A DNA stretch of 64,000 nt from Collinsella sp. AF20-14LB (GTDB lineage Bacteria; Actinomycetota; Coriobacteriia; Coriobacteriales; Coriobacteriaceae). How positions within the stretch are numbered: the first letter of the stretch is position 1; every line of letters begins with the position of its first letter. The translations under genes were made by a program, and so were the position numbers. Shown piece after piece: positions 27,033 through 36,763 of this stretch. The DNA lies in NCBI RefSeq assembly GCF_003459505.1, contig NZ_QRWD01000003.1:62001-126000 (forward strand), read 5' to 3'. The notes below the pieces were generated by a model, which did not search any database, was not told where the DNA came from, and was given only the letters and a program-made list of their open reading frames with translations.

Positions 27033-27517
27033 CACGACACCTGCCAATCGAACGCGTTGTACTGATGCTCGATCTCAGCGATATGCCCGCCACGAATGGT
27101 GACACCCACGGCATCGAAGCGAATCGCCTTGAGCGGATAATGCTCCATGAGATAGCAACTTGCGATGCGGCGGTAGCGGCGTTGCTTTTGAGCGTCCACG
27201 GCCTCCTCGGGAAAGACCCGCGTGCTGCAATCCAGTGCAACGCGTCTGGTCTTGACCTCGGCCATCACCACGACATCGTCGAGCTCATCGAGCAGCACCA
27301 GATCGGCCTCGCCCTCGGTGCAACGATAACCCTGCTCCAGCAAGGTGTAGCCGCGCTCGTTAAAGTAGTCGATGGTGATCAGCTCGCCCAGCATGCCCAG
27401 CTCGCGGGGACTGAGTCCCTTGATAAACTCGGGCGTCATCGCCCCGCAGTCGAGCTCGCCGTTTTCCCAACGCTCCTTGAGCTGCTGCGTCTTGCTCTTT
27501 TTGCTTGCGGCACTCAT
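27032..27517 (-). CDS. yraN: UPF0102 / YraN nuclease-fold protein
   Basis: Small restriction-endonuclease-fold protein of unknown exact role, usually near rnhB, comM and dprA. The core has LGMLGELITIDYFNERGYTLLEQGYRC, GEADLVLLD (metal aspartate), MAEVKTRR and a C-terminal IRFDAVGV. The 161 residues exceed the usual 115-125 because of a charged N-terminal extension of about 40 (SAASKKSKTQQLKERW...). ATG 27517 has GAAAGGAGACCCC just upstream, so the extension is likely real. Confidence 0.9.
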   Translation of the reverse strand: MSAASKKSKTQQLKERWENGELDCGAMTPEFIKGLSPRELGMLGELITIDYFNERGYTLLEQGYRCTEGEADLVLLDELDDVVVMAEVKTRRVALDCSTRVFPEEAVDAQKQRRYRRIASCYLMEHYPLKAIRFDAVGVTIRGGHIAEIEHQYNAFDWQVS

Positions 27518-27615
27518 GGGGTCTCCTTTCCCGCACGCTGCATTGCCCCGATGATGAGGGCACCTTTCATGCGGGTAAGTACCGGAAGCAAACCAAAAGC
27601 TGACCAAATGCCGTC

Positions 27616-27658
27616 AAAAAACGGGCCGTACGCAGCAATGGTGTTGCATACGGCCCGC
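27616..27658 (-). terminator. Terminator after rnhB
   Basis: Minus strand CGGGCCGTATGCA and TGCGTACGGCCCG pair around an 10-base loop, followed by six Ts. It separates rnhB from yraN-comM-dprA. Confidence 0.88.
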
Positions 27659-27706
27659 TACCAGCAGGTTTATAAAACCCCTGAGGTCCCTGTCTCCACA
27701 ATTGAC

Positions 27707-28495
27707 CTAGAAAAGGCGCTCAGTCTGCAGAAAGTTTCCGCAAAAGCTCACGCGGTGCAGTGGACAAAGTCCATGTTTGCGAATGGCCTCGATGTGCTCG
27801 GGGCTTGCGTAGCCTTTCGATTCGGCCAAATGGTACTCGGGATACTCGGCATCGTACTCGACCATCATCTCATCACGCGTGACCTTGGCCATGATGGACG
27901 CCGCGGCGATACAGGCGATCTTGGCATCGCCCTTCACCACGTCGCGCTCGTTGGGAACGGCGCCCAAGGGGTTACCGTCCATAAGCACGCAATCGGGCTC
28001 GAGCCCCGTATCGGCCACGGCGCCCGCGACAGCGGCTCGAATGGCGCGGGCCATGCCCATCTCATCGATATCCTTAGGCGCGATATGGCAAAAACCAATT
28101 GCCGTCGCCACCTCGGCAATCTTCACTGAGAGCAACTCGCGGCGCGCGGGCGTGAGCTTTTTGGAATCGTTGATGCCCCAGACGCGCGGCTCCATAGGAA
28201 GGCAGACGGCGCATACCGTCAAAGGACCGGCCACCGATCCGCGACCCACCTCGTCGACACCAACGACCACCCCATCGCCGCCAAGCTCATGCATAAGCTC
28301 GTACATGTCATTGACGCGCTCGCGCTCGGCAAGTTCCTTGGCATGGCGCTTAAGAGCACGCTCGCAAGCCTTGATCACCTGCTGGCGCGGGTCCTCGCGA
28401 TAATGCTCCACGAGGGCGGGGATCTCCTCAAACGTAGCGCTCGCCAACTCACCGGCAACCTGCGATGCCGAAACCGAGCTCGTCATATTGGCCAT
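27707..28495 (-). CDS. rnhB: Ribonuclease HII
   Basis: Removes RNA from RNA-DNA hybrids and single misinserted ribonucleotides. The catalytic DEVGRGSVAGPL motif, NDSKKLTP, LMDGN and KVTRDEMM are all present. An N-terminal region of about 75 residues precedes the catalytic core (ALVEHYREDPRQQVIKACERA...), helical and charged, as in Gram-positive HII enzymes with an N-terminal extension. ATG 28495 follows AAGGAGGGCCTGGT; 262 residues. Confidence 0.95.
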   Translation of the reverse strand: MANMTSSVSASQVAGELASATFEEIPALVEHYREDPRQQVIKACERALKRHAKELAERERVNDMYELMHELGGDGVVVGVDEVGRGSVAGPLTVCAVCLPMEPRVWGINDSKKLTPARRELLSVKIAEVATAIGFCHIAPKDIDEMGMARAIRAAVAGAVADTGLEPDCVLMDGNPLGAVPNERDVVKGDAKIACIAAASIMAKVTRDEMMVEYDAEYPEYHLAESKGYASPEHIEAIRKHGLCPLHRVSFCGNFLQTERLF

Positions 28496-28523
28496 ACCAG
28501 GCCCTCCTTGCATGCAAATCAGA

Positions 28524-28554
28524 TAAAAAGAAGGGCCACCCGAAGGTGACCCTT
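28524..28554 (-). terminator. Terminator after rplS
   Basis: Minus strand AAGGGTCACC - TTCG - GGTGGCCCTT, then CTTTTTATC. Ten-pair stem with a stable UUCG loop. Confidence 0.9.
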
Positions 28555-28588
28555 GTGTCCAAACGAGTGGACAGACGCTGCGATCTTC

Positions 28589-28930
28589 TTAGCGCTTCTC
28601 GGGGATGCGAGCAGCCTTGCCCACCTTGTCGCGGAGGTAGTACAGCTTGGCGCGACGGACGCGACCATGACGAACGACCTCGAGCTTGGCGATCTTGGGG
28701 CTGTGAAGCGGGAAGGTACGCTCAACACCGACACCGAAGGACATCTTGCGGACGGTGAAGGTCTCGCGGGCACCGGCGCCGGCCATGCGGATGACGTCGC
28801 CCTGGAAGACCTGGATGCGCTCGCGGTCGCCTTCCTTAATGCGGTAGTGAACCTTGACGTTGTCGGCGACGCGAACCTGAGGAATGTCCTCGCGGATCTG
28901 CTGACGCTCGATTGCGCGGATGTAATCCAT
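28589..28930 (-). CDS. rplS: Large-subunit ribosomal protein bL19
   Basis: 113 residues with [19 protein letters not shown], the [25 protein letters not shown] core and the basic [14 protein letters not shown] end. ATG 28930 follows AAGGAATTGCAC; the in-frame TTG just before is less likely. It is monocistronic here, apart from trmD and rimM, which are at 36764-38054 with rpsP. Confidence 0.97.
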   Translation of the reverse strand: MDYIRAIERQQIREDIPQVRVADNVKVHYRIKEGDRERIQVFQGDVIRMAGAGARETFTVRKMSFGVGVERTFPLHSPKIAKLEVVRHGRVRRAKLYYLRDKVGKAARIPEKR

Positions 28931-29073
28931 GTGCAATTCCTTACTCTTCTAGAGGTGCCGTACCACCTTGGCCGGCACGTAGTTGAACAAACGCATTCGA
29001 GTATACACGCGCGGGTTTCTGCTGCAAGAACATTTTTTCACGCAGACAAAAAGACAAAACCCGCACATGATAA

Positions 29074-29101
29074 CCGCCCGTCTCACGAATGAGACGGGCG
29101 G
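29074..29101. terminator. Hairpin after ppdK, possible terminator
   Basis: CCGCCCGTCTCA - CGAA - TGAGACGGGCGG, a perfect 12-pair stem with a tetraloop, 38 bases past the ppdK stop. The T run is poor on both strands (TTATCATG on the minus strand), so its efficiency is uncertain. Confidence 0.6.
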
Positions 29102-29139
29102 CATGAAGGGGGCTGCGCTAGGCGTCTAAACCCAAAACG

Positions 29140-31890
29140 TTAGGCGGAACGCTTGGCCTCGAGCTTGGCCTGAGCGGCAGCCAGGCGCGCGAGGGGCACG
29201 CGATAGGGCGAGCAGGACACGTAGTCCACGTCGGCCACGTTAAACAGGCCCTTGATGGACTTGGGGTCGCCGCCGTGCTCGCCGCACACGCCAAAGTGCA
29301 TGTCGGGATTGGTGGCGCGGCCCTTCTCGACGGCCAAGCGCACGAGCTCCAGCACTGCCGCGTCGATGGTCTCGAAGGGGTTGTCTTTCAGGATCTTTTT
29401 ATGCATGTACAGCGGGATGAACTTGGCCTCGGCGTCATCGCGCGAGAAGCCAAAGGTCGTCTGGGTGAGGTCGTTGGTGCCAAAGCAGAAGAAGTCGGCA
29501 TGATGGGCGATCTCGTCAGCGACCATGCAGGCACGCGGCAGCTCGAGCATCGTGCCCACGGGAATATTGAGCTCGACGCCTTCCTCGGCGGAAACCTCGG
29601 CGATCACGCGCTCGATAACCTCGCGGGTCTGGACATGCTCGGCCGTGATGGAAACGAGCGGAACCATGATCTCGGGGCGCGGGTCGACACCCTCCTTGAT
29701 AAGGCGGGCAGCGGCCGTGGCGACGGCGCGAACCTGCATGAGCGGCAGATCGCCAAAGACGACGGACAGGCGCACGCCGCGCAAGCCCAGCATGGGGTTG
29801 GACTCGACCATGCCGTCAATGCGACGCAGGCGGGCGCGCAGGACAGTGAGCTCCTCCTCGGGAGCGCCGGCGGCCTCCTTCTTGGTGATGGCGACCTCGA
29901 ACTCGCGAGGATTATCCAGGAACTCATGAAGCGGCGGATCGAGCAGGCGGACGACCACATCGCGACCGGACATGGTCTTGAACATCGCCAGGAAGTCCTC
30001 GGTCTGAACCTTGAGCAAGTCGGCCAGGGCCTGCTGCTTCACGGCCTCATCGTCAGACAGGATAAAGCTCTGGATGATGTTCTTGCGATCGCCCAGGAAC
30101 ATGTGCTCGGTGCGGCACAGACCGATGGCCTCGGCGCCAAACTCGAGCGCGAGCTCGGCATCCTCGGGGTTGTCGGCGTTGACGCGCACGTGGTTGGCGT
30201 GACCGTCGGTCTCGTCCAAACGGATCTCATCGGCCCAAGACAGGATGGTGTCCAGGTCGCCGGTGAGCTCTGCAGAGACCAGGTCGACCGCGCCGTCGAC
30301 GACGATACCCTGGGTGCCGTCGATGGAGATGACATCGCCCTCGCGCAGCACGCGGTCGCTGCCCTCGATGCGCACGACCTTCTCTGCCGCGTCAATGTGG
30401 AAGCGCTCAACGCCGCAAACGCAGGGCGTACCCATGCCGCGGGCGATAACGGCGGCATGGCTCGTCTTGCCACCGTGGCTGGTCAGGATGCCCTCGGCGG
30501 CGACCATGCCCTTCAGGTCGTCGGGGTTGGTCTCCCAGCGGACCAGAATGACCTTGTGGCCCTCGGCGGAACGCACGACGGCGTCATCACTCGAGAACAC
30601 GACCTCGCCCACGGCGGCACCAGGGCTGGCGTTAAGGCCGCTGGCCAGGGCCTCGTACTTCTTGGAGGCGTCGAACTGCGGGTGCAGGAGCTGGTCGAGC
30701 TGCGCGGGATCGATGCGGCTCACAGCCTCCTCGCGGGTGATGAGGCCCTCCTCGACCATTTCGATAGCAATGCGCAGGGCGGCAGTGGCGGTGCGCTTGC
30801 CCACGCGGGTCTGGAGCATCCAGAGCTTGCCCTGCTCGATGGTAAACTCGATATCGCACATATCGCGGTAATGATCCTCGAGCGTCAGGAACACGCGCTC
30901 GAGCTCCTCGCCTGCGGACTCGAGGCCCGAGGTGGTCTTGAGGTCGGCGATGGGCTCGGTGTTTCGGATGCCGGCGACGACGTCCTCGCCCTGGGCATTC
31001 ACCAAAAAGTCGCCATAGAACTCCTTGGTTCCGTCGGCCGGGTTGCGCGTAAAGGCGACGCCGGTCGCCGAGGTCTCGCCCTTGTTGCCAAAGGCCATGG
31101 CCTGGACGTTGACGGCGGTGCCGAGCTCATCGGAAATGCCATGCTGCTTGCGGTAGATGCAGGCGCGCTCGTTCATCCAGCTGCCAAAGACGGCCTGGAT
31201 GGCAAGGCGCAGCTGAAGCTCCGGGTCGTGCGGGAAGACGGGCTTGCCGTCAGCGACCTCGAGCTCGGGATACAGGGCAGCCTCGACGTTGTCGGAGAAG
31301 ATGCCCTTGAAGGTCTCGACGAGTTCCTGCAGGTCCTCGGCCGAAAGCTCGGAATCGACGCGAACGCCGGCGACCAGGCGGGCCTGGGTCAGGGCATTCT
31401 CGAACAAGTCGGCATCGACACCCATGACGACGTTGGAGAACATCTGGATAAAGCGACGATAGCTGTCCCAGGCAAAGCGCGGGTTTTGCGTCTGGGCGAT
31501 AAGGCCCTGAACGGAGTCGTCGTTGAGGCCCAGGTTGAGAACCGTGTCCATCATGCCGGGCATGGAGAACGGAGCGCCCGAGCGAACCGACACGAGCAGC
31601 GGATCGGAGGCGTCGCCGAGCTTCTTGCCGCAACGGGCCTCGAGGTCCGCCTCGGCGGCAACGATCTCATCGAGTGCGCCTTCGGGCCAGACGTTGCCGG
31701 CACCGGAGTACTCGACACAGGTCTGGCAGGTAATGGTAAAGCCACCGGGAACCGGCAGACCGATGCGGCTCATCTCGGCAAGGTTTGCGCCTTTGCCGCC
31801 AAGCACGAAGTTCATGGATTTGTCGCCCTCAGTGACACAGGTGCCCTGGGCGTCGGTTCCAAAACGGTAAACCCTCTTGCAATCGCTCAC
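29140..31890 (-). CDS. ppdK: Pyruvate, phosphate dikinase
   Basis: Interconverts pyruvate, ATP and phosphate with PEP, AMP and pyrophosphate; in anaerobes it often works with PPi-saving glycolysis. The nucleotide-binding N-terminal part has LGGKGANLAEM and SVRSGAPFSMPGMMDTVLNLG. The swivelling domain has the phosphocarrier H478 in GGKTSHAAVIARGMGTPC, with T476 two residues before it as the expected regulatory phosphorylation site. The C-terminal PEP barrel includes GLCRTEHMF and FGTNDLTQTTFG. 916 residues. GTG 31890 follows GGGGAAGTATC. The regulator gene is directly upstream. Confidence 0.97.
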   Translation of the reverse strand: MSDCKRVYRFGTDAQGTCVTEGDKSMNFVLGGKGANLAEMSRIGLPVPGGFTITCQTCVEYSGAGNVWPEGALDEIVAAEADLEARCGKKLGDASDPLLVSVRSGAPFSMPGMMDTVLNLGLNDDSVQGLIAQTQNPRFAWDSYRRFIQMFSNVVMGVDADLFENALTQARLVAGVRVDSELSAEDLQELVETFKGIFSDNVEAALYPELEVADGKPVFPHDPELQLRLAIQAVFGSWMNERACIYRKQHGISDELGTAVNVQAMAFGNKGETSATGVAFTRNPADGTKEFYGDFLVNAQGEDVVAGIRNTEPIADLKTTSGLESAGEELERVFLTLEDHYRDMCDIEFTIEQGKLWMLQTRVGKRTATAALRIAIEMVEEGLITREEAVSRIDPAQLDQLLHPQFDASKKYEALASGLNASPGAAVGEVVFSSDDAVVRSAEGHKVILVRWETNPDDLKGMVAAEGILTSHGGKTSHAAVIARGMGTPCVCGVERFHIDAAEKVVRIEGSDRVLREGDVISIDGTQGIVVDGAVDLVSAELTGDLDTILSWADEIRLDETDGHANHVRVNADNPEDAELALEFGAEAIGLCRTEHMFLGDRKNIIQSFILSDDEAVKQQALADLLKVQTEDFLAMFKTMSGRDVVVRLLDPPLHEFLDNPREFEVAITKKEAAGAPEEELTVLRARLRRIDGMVESNPMLGLRGVRLSVVFGDLPLMQVRAVATAAARLIKEGVDPRPEIMVPLVSITAEHVQTREVIERVIAEVSAEEGVELNIPVGTMLELPRACMVADEIAHHADFFCFGTNDLTQTTFGFSRDDAEAKFIPLYMHKKILKDNPFETIDAAVLELVRLAVEKGRATNPDMHFGVCGEHGGDPKSIKGLFNVADVDYVSCSPYRVPLARLAAAQAKLEAKRSA

Positions 31891-32157
31891 GATACTTCCC
31901 CTTCCATGCGCTTACGCGCACGACCGTGGTAACGAATCGACCCGCCGGATGCGGGCCGTGAGGGAACTATACGGCGGGTTTTGGACAGGCTTGAGCAGAG
32001 GGTGCGCGGTTTGGTAAACGTGCTAAAACCGGCGGTAAACGGTAGGTAAAGGTGGTTACCTTATGAAGATACCACTACAAGGAAAGTGCAGGTCGGATGC
32101 GATGTTTTTGCTAAATCGCTTTACCATTTATCAGCATTATTTCCAAGTATTCTCTTT
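31891..32157. other. Intergenic region between ppdK and its regulator
   Basis: About 267 bases with no convincing gene. On the minus strand a TATAGT (near 31968-31973) is a possible -10 for ppdK but has no clear -35. A CCCGC-GCGGG pair lies in the presumed ppdK leader. The part near 32040-32160 is AT-richer than its surroundings. Nothing else recognised. Confidence 0.4.
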
Positions 32158-32220
32158 GGTTAGCTAAAAGAGCCCCGTCCCAAATTAGCTACCCAAACAA
32201 CCTTGTCCCAAGTGAGCTAC
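32158..32220 (-). repeat. Solo REP-like repeats on the stop codon of the PPDK regulator gene
   Basis: On the minus strand two related units follow each other: TAGCTCACTTGGGACAAGG beginning at the gene's own TAG, then GTAGCTAATTTGGGACGGGG. The second unit can fold with GGTAGCTAA / TTAGCTAACC arms around TTTGGGACGGGGCTCT. The core TTGGGAC-G-G resembles the loop of the REPs flanking the RAYT at 7085-8147 and the element at 40210-40243. Confidence 0.65.
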
Positions 32221-33092
32221 TTTTGTTGAGCGCGGCGGACGGCACGGCGGGCTCTTGCCTCTTGAATCTCTTCAAGGTGAGCAATGATCTCGGCAGCGCT
32301 TTCCTCGATGGCTTTGCCGTCGGTACGCACAACAAAGCAGCCTAAGCGCTTCATGAGAGCACGAGCTTCCTCAAGCTCGCCGCGCACGCTCTCGGGCTCG
32401 GCATAGGAGCCGGCAACGGCACGGGCGTAGTCATCGCCCAAGCGGCTATCGCGAATTTCGGAAATCACATCGACGGTCGAAATCAGGCCGAACAGGTGCA
32501 TCGGGTCAACCTCGTAAATCGACTTGGGCGGCTCCATGCCATGCGCCAGTGGGACATTGGCGACCTTGTAGCCCTGATAGGCTAAATACATCGACAGCGG
32601 CGTCTTGGATGTACGCGACACACCCAGCAGCACGATATCGGCACCCGACAGATCGTCGCAACCACGACCGTCATCGTGCTCAACGAAATACTCCATGGCC
32701 TCGATACGATGGAAATAGCGGTCATCGGTCTTGTGAATCACGCCCGCAACGCACTTGGGCGGCACACCGATGAGCGACGACAGCACGGCAAGCGTCGGTC
32801 CGATCAGGTCGACCGATCGAATGTGCAGCATACCCAAGTAGTCGAGCACGCGAGCACGAAGCGCCGGGTCGACGATGGTATGGAACACGGCGATATCGCG
32901 ATGGTCGGCATCGACGCGCGAGCCCACAAACGATTTGACCTGCTCCACCGAGGTCACCTTAGGCAGACGTAAAACACGAAAAGCCCCTTCATCAAATTGC
33001 CCGGACGCCGCAAGCACCACCTCACAAGCGGTATCACCGAGCGAGTCGGAGATAACGATAACGGTGGAACGAGCGGTGACCGGGCAATCCAT
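32217..33092 (-). CDS. ppsR: PPDK regulatory protein (bifunctional kinase / pyrophosphorylase, DUF299)
   Basis: Members inactivate PPDK (or PEP synthase) by ADP-dependent phosphorylation of the active-site threonine and reactivate it by phosphate-dependent dephosphorylation. N-terminal VIVISDSLGDTA, then HRIEAMEYFVEHDDG, the P-loop-like GVSRTSKTPLSMYLAYQG and VANVPL. 291 residues, slightly long, with a basic C-terminal tail. ATG 33092 follows AAAAGGAGCCCCGC. The neighbouring ppdK makes PPDK the obvious target. Its stop codon is part of a REP-like repeat. Confidence 0.93.
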   Translation of the reverse strand: MDCPVTARSTVIVISDSLGDTACEVVLAASGQFDEGAFRVLRLPKVTSVEQVKSFVGSRVDADHRDIAVFHTIVDPALRARVLDYLGMLHIRSVDLIGPTLAVLSSLIGVPPKCVAGVIHKTDDRYFHRIEAMEYFVEHDDGRGCDDLSGADIVLLGVSRTSKTPLSMYLAYQGYKVANVPLAHGMEPPKSIYEVDPMHLFGLISTVDVISEIRDSRLGDDYARAVAGSYAEPESVRGELEEARALMKRLGCFVVRTDGKAIEESAAEIIAHLEEIQEARARRAVRRAQQK

Positions 33093-33126
33093 GCGGGGCT
33101 CCTTTTGCGCTTATGCGCAGGCTAGC

Positions 33127-35223
33127 TTACTTTTTGCGGGCAAGCTCACCAATGTTGGCGATGCCGGAGAAAACGGCCTCGAAGCGGTTGAGCAGCTTAA
33201 GGCGATTATCGCGGAGCTGCTCGTCCTTGTCCATAACCATAACCTCGTCGAAGAAGCGGTCGATGGGCGCGCGCAGGGCGGCGAGAGCGGCAAACGCGGC
33301 AGGATAATCCTCGGCGGCAAGGGCGGCATCGACGGCGGTCTGAGCGGCCTCGGAGGCGTCGGCAAGCGCAAGCTCGACCTCGCCCATCAGGGCGCGATCG
33401 TACTCCGCGCCCAGCTCGGGCTTGGAGATATGCGCGGCTCGGGCGTAGGCGGTCGCCAGGTTGTCGAAGGTCTCGGCGTCGTTCTTGCGGGCCTCGTCGA
33501 GGGCGGCGCAGCGGGCGAAGAAGACCGACGGGGCAATGATGTGCACCGCGGAAACGGCGGCAACGGTGTCGGCCGGGATCTTCTCGTCGCGGGCCATGCT
33601 CACCAGACGGCCGTGGAAGAAGTCGCGAACCTGCTGGGCGACCTCGGCGGCGTCGAACTCAATGCCCTGCTCGCTATAGAGCTCGAGCGCAAAGTCGATG
33701 AGCGACGTGGGGTCGATCGGCAGACGGTCGCGCAGGATGTTGATGATGCCGATGGCGGCACGACGCAGCGCGTACGGGTCGGAAGAGCCGGTCGGGGGCT
33801 CGCCGATGGCAAAGATGCCGGCAATGGTATCGAGCTTGTCGGCGCAGGCCACGATGCAGCCAGCGGTGCCCTCGGGCAGCTCGTCGCCGGCAAAGCGGGG
33901 ACGATAGTGATCGCGAATAGCATGAGCGACCTCTTCGTTCTCCCCCATCGCGATGGCGTAGTAACCGCCCATCACACCCTGCTGGCTCGTGAACTCGACG
34001 ACGGCGTTGGACACCAGGTCGGCCTTGCACAGGTGAGCGGCGCGGCCGGCATCGGCAGCCAGGTGGGCACCCAGGTGAGCCTCACGGGTAATAGCGAGCG
34101 CGAGCTGCTCAATACGCTCGGACTTGGCGAGCACGCTGCCGAGCTTCTCCTGGAAGGCAACCTTGGCCAGGCGCTCACGGAACTCGTCGAGGGAGATCTT
34201 CAGATCCTCCTCGTAGAAGAACTTAGCGTCGTCCAGGCGGGCGCGCACGACGCGCTCGTTGCCGTCAATCACGCGCTCGGCGTTCTCGGGCTTGCTGTTG
34301 GAGACGACCACGAACTCACGCGTCAGCTTGCCCTCGCCGTCATAGATCGGGAAGTAGCGCTGGTTGGTGAGCATAGACTCGCAGATGATCTCGTGCGGGA
34401 CCTTGAGGAACTCCTCGTCGAAGGTACCGACGAGCACCGTCGGCCACTCGCAGAGGTTAATGACCTCCTCAAAGACCTTCTTGGGCGTATCGACGTGACA
34501 GCCAGGACGGGCGGCCTCGACCTCGGCGATACCGGCAAGGATGGCCTCGCGACGGCGCTCGGCAGAAAGCACACCGGCGTCCTCGAGCACCTGCTCGTAA
34601 ACAGCGGGGCTGGCGACCACATGGTCACCGGGGCCCAGGACGCGATGGCCGCGCGTGGTGTTGCCGCTCATCACGTCGGCAAATGAAACGGGCACGACGT
34701 CCTCGCCCAAAAGGCAGCAGATCCAGCGGACCGGACGCACGAACGTGGCATGCTCGTGGCCCCAGCGCTGACTACGGTAGTTAGGCCACTGCAGGCCGGC
34801 GATGGTCTTCTCGCACAGGGCCGTCAGGATCGGAGTAGCCGGAGCGGAAGGAATGTTCTTCTCGGCAAAGACGTACTCACGACCGTCGGTGTCCTCGCGA
34901 CGGACCAGATCCTCGGCAGCCACACCGAACTTACGGGCGAAGCCCTGGGCGGCCTTGGTGGTGTTACCGTCCGCGTCGAAGGCAATGTTGGCCGCGGGGC
35001 CACGCTTGACCTCGTGAACCTCATCGGTCGCGGTGGCGACGTCGGCCACGAGTGCAGCCAAACGACGCGGACTCGAGATCACGCGGACCTCGCCGTGGGC
35101 CAGACCGGCCTCGTCGAGACCCTTGGCGATCATGGTGCCAAGCTGCTTGACGGCATTGTTCAGCGGTGCGGAGGGCATTTCCTCCGTACCGATCTCAAAC
35201 AGGAAATCCTTAGCGTCTGCCAT
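33127..35223 (-). CDS. glyS: Glycyl-tRNA synthetase beta subunit
   Basis: Large subunit of the heterotetrameric bacterial glycyl-tRNA synthetase. FLFEIGTEEMPS at the N-terminus, SPRRLAALV, KRGPAANIAFDADG, HEIICESMLTNQRYFPIYD, and a C-terminal HD-like and anticodon-binding helical region with DPYALRRAAIGIINIL. 698 residues, normal. ATG 35223 begins three bases after the glyQ stop. Seen together with glyQ, as expected. Confidence 0.97.
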   Translation of the reverse strand: MADAKDFLFEIGTEEMPSAPLNNAVKQLGTMIAKGLDEAGLAHGEVRVISSPRRLAALVADVATATDEVHEVKRGPAANIAFDADGNTTKAAQGFARKFGVAAEDLVRREDTDGREYVFAEKNIPSAPATPILTALCEKTIAGLQWPNYRSQRWGHEHATFVRPVRWICCLLGEDVVPVSFADVMSGNTTRGHRVLGPGDHVVASPAVYEQVLEDAGVLSAERRREAILAGIAEVEAARPGCHVDTPKKVFEEVINLCEWPTVLVGTFDEEFLKVPHEIICESMLTNQRYFPIYDGEGKLTREFVVVSNSKPENAERVIDGNERVVRARLDDAKFFYEEDLKISLDEFRERLAKVAFQEKLGSVLAKSERIEQLALAITREAHLGAHLAADAGRAAHLCKADLVSNAVVEFTSQQGVMGGYYAIAMGENEEVAHAIRDHYRPRFAGDELPEGTAGCIVACADKLDTIAGIFAIGEPPTGSSDPYALRRAAIGIINILRDRLPIDPTSLIDFALELYSEQGIEFDAAEVAQQVRDFFHGRLVSMARDEKIPADTVAAVSAVHIIAPSVFFARCAALDEARKNDAETFDNLATAYARAAHISKPELGAEYDRALMGEVELALADASEAAQTAVDAALAAEDYPAAFAALAALRAPIDRFFDEVMVMDKDEQLRDNRLKLLNRFEAVFSGIANIGELARKK

Positions 35224-35226
35224 GGC

Positions 35227-36138
35227 TTACGCCACCTCGCCTTCCTGGTTGGCATTCTCGTTGACTCCGGCGACCTCGGCCATATAGGCCTCGCAGCACG
35301 CCTTGGCGACGGCGCGGACACGCAGGATGTAGTTGGCACGCTCGACCGCAGACAGAGCGCCGCGGGCATCGAGCAGATTGAAAGCGTGGCTGCACTTCAT
35401 GACGCAGTCGTATGCGGGCAACGGCAGCTTGCGCTCCAGGCAGGAATGGCACTCGGCCTCGTAGTCGTCAAACTTCTGACGCATCATCTCGACGTTGGCG
35501 ACCTCAAAGTTATAGGCACTGAATTCGCGCTCGTTCTCGAGGAACACGTCGCCGTAGGTCATGGGCGTGCCATCGGGCAGGTAGCTCCACACCAGATCGT
35601 AGACCGAGTTGACGCCCTGGGCGTACATGGCGATACGCTCCAGGCCATAGGTAATCTCGACGGGCACGGGGTCGACCTCGATACCGCCCACCTGCTGGAA
35701 GTACGTAAACTGCGTGACCTCCATGCCGTTGAGCCAGACCTCCCAGCCAAGGCCCCAGGCGCCCAGGGTCGGGCTCTCCCAGTCGTCCTCGACAAAGCGG
35801 ACGTCATGGTCGTTGGGGTCCAGGCCAATGGCGGCCAGCGAACCCAGGTAGAGCTCCTGGGCGTTGACCGGCGACGGCTTGATGAGCACCTGGAACTGAT
35901 AGTAGTGCTGCATGCGGTTAGGGTTCTCGCCGTAGCGGCCGTCGGCGGGACGGCGGCAAGGCTGCGCATAGCAGGTGCGCCACTCGGCGGGACCGAGCGA
36001 GCGCAGCGTGGTCGCGGTATGGAAGGTACCGGCACCGACCTCGGAGTCATAGGGCTGCATAATGACGCAGCCCTGCTCGCCCCAGTACTGCTGGAGGCGC
36101 AGGATGATGTCTTGGAAGGAAAGCGATGAAGCGTTCAT
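35227..36138 (-). CDS. glyQ: Glycyl-tRNA synthetase alpha subunit
   Basis: Catalytic class II subunit. [25 protein letters not shown] at the start, then [51 protein letters not shown] and the C-terminal [19 protein letters not shown]. 303 residues. ATG 36138 has GAGGGG eleven bases upstream. Only about 59 bases separate it from lepB, too short for a T-box; a TATAGT in this gap is a possible -10 of its own. Confidence 0.97.
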   Translation of the reverse strand: MNASSLSFQDIILRLQQYWGEQGCVIMQPYDSEVGAGTFHTATTLRSLGPAEWRTCYAQPCRRPADGRYGENPNRMQHYYQFQVLIKPSPVNAQELYLGSLAAIGLDPNDHDVRFVEDDWESPTLGAWGLGWEVWLNGMEVTQFTYFQQVGGIEVDPVPVEITYGLERIAMYAQGVNSVYDLVWSYLPDGTPMTYGDVFLENEREFSAYNFEVANVEMMRQKFDDYEAECHSCLERKLPLPAYDCVMKCSHAFNLLDARGALSAVERANYILRVRAVAKACCEAYMAEVAGVNENANQEGEVA

Positions 36139-36197
36139 GCCTCTAATATCCCCTCGTCGAAACGATTACACGGTTAGGTACTGTACTATAGCGGTTT

Positions 36198-36761
36198 TTA
36201 GTCGATAGCGCCGATGCGGTTGAGCGGCCAGTAGCGCACAAGCGCCACAGCGATCAAATCAGAGCGATCGACGGGACCAAAGTAGCGCGAGTCGGCAGAG
36301 TTTTCGCGGTTGTCGCCCATCACCCACACGCACCCGTCGGGAACGGTGTAGGGATAACTCACCTGGGCGCCAGGCGCTTGGACCGAAAGCGGCCAGCTCA
36401 TGCCCGTCGTATAGTCCTCGTCGAGCGCCTGGCCGTCAACGACGACCTTGCCGTCCTGAAGGTCGACCGTCTGGCCGGCCGTGGCGATGACGCGCTTTAC
36501 CAGCACGTCATGCTCGGATGTGGCATCGGGGTTGTGAAACACCACGATATCGCCCTGTTTGACGGGCTGTCCGAGTTCGAGCGTCACCTTCTGCGCCAGA
36601 ATCTGATCGCCGATCTCGATCGTGTCCTCCATGGAACCGGTGGGCACTACAAAGGGCTCGACCACAAACGAGCGAATCAAGAAGGTGGCGACCAGTGCGA
36701 TCGCGATGACCGCGATCCACTCAAAAGCGCCCCTCAACGCGGAATGTTGCGTAGGAACCAT
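36198..36761 (-). CDS. lepB: Signal peptidase I
   Basis: Removes signal peptides from secreted proteins at the outer face of the membrane. One N-terminal membrane segment (about 13-32) is followed by the catalytic S43 in VPTGSMEDT and K89 in VLVKRVIA, with the GDNRENSADSRYFG box near the C-terminus. 187 residues, the Gram-positive single-span size. ATG 36761 is five bases after GAGGAG; a GTG six bases earlier would overlap that site. It starts two bases after the trmD stop. Confidence 0.95.
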   Translation of the reverse strand: MVPTQHSALRGAFEWIAVIAIALVATFLIRSFVVEPFVVPTGSMEDTIEIGDQILAQKVTLELGQPVKQGDIVVFHNPDATSEHDVLVKRVIATAGQTVDLQDGKVVVDGQALDEDYTTGMSWPLSVQAPGAQVSYPYTVPDGCVWVMGDNRENSADSRYFGPVDRSDLIAVALVRYWPLNRIGAID

Positions 36762-36763
36762 AC

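Noticed and set aside
29275..31932. Very long plus-strand frame opposite ppdK, and similar ones opposite proS, obg and mrdA
   Set aside because: Shadow frames of high-GC genes with strong codon bias; none shows a recognisable domain.
36139..36197. Possible T-box or glycine riboswitch before glyQ
   Set aside because: The gap is only about 59 bases, too short for a T-box or glycine aptamer, and no T-box sequence is present.
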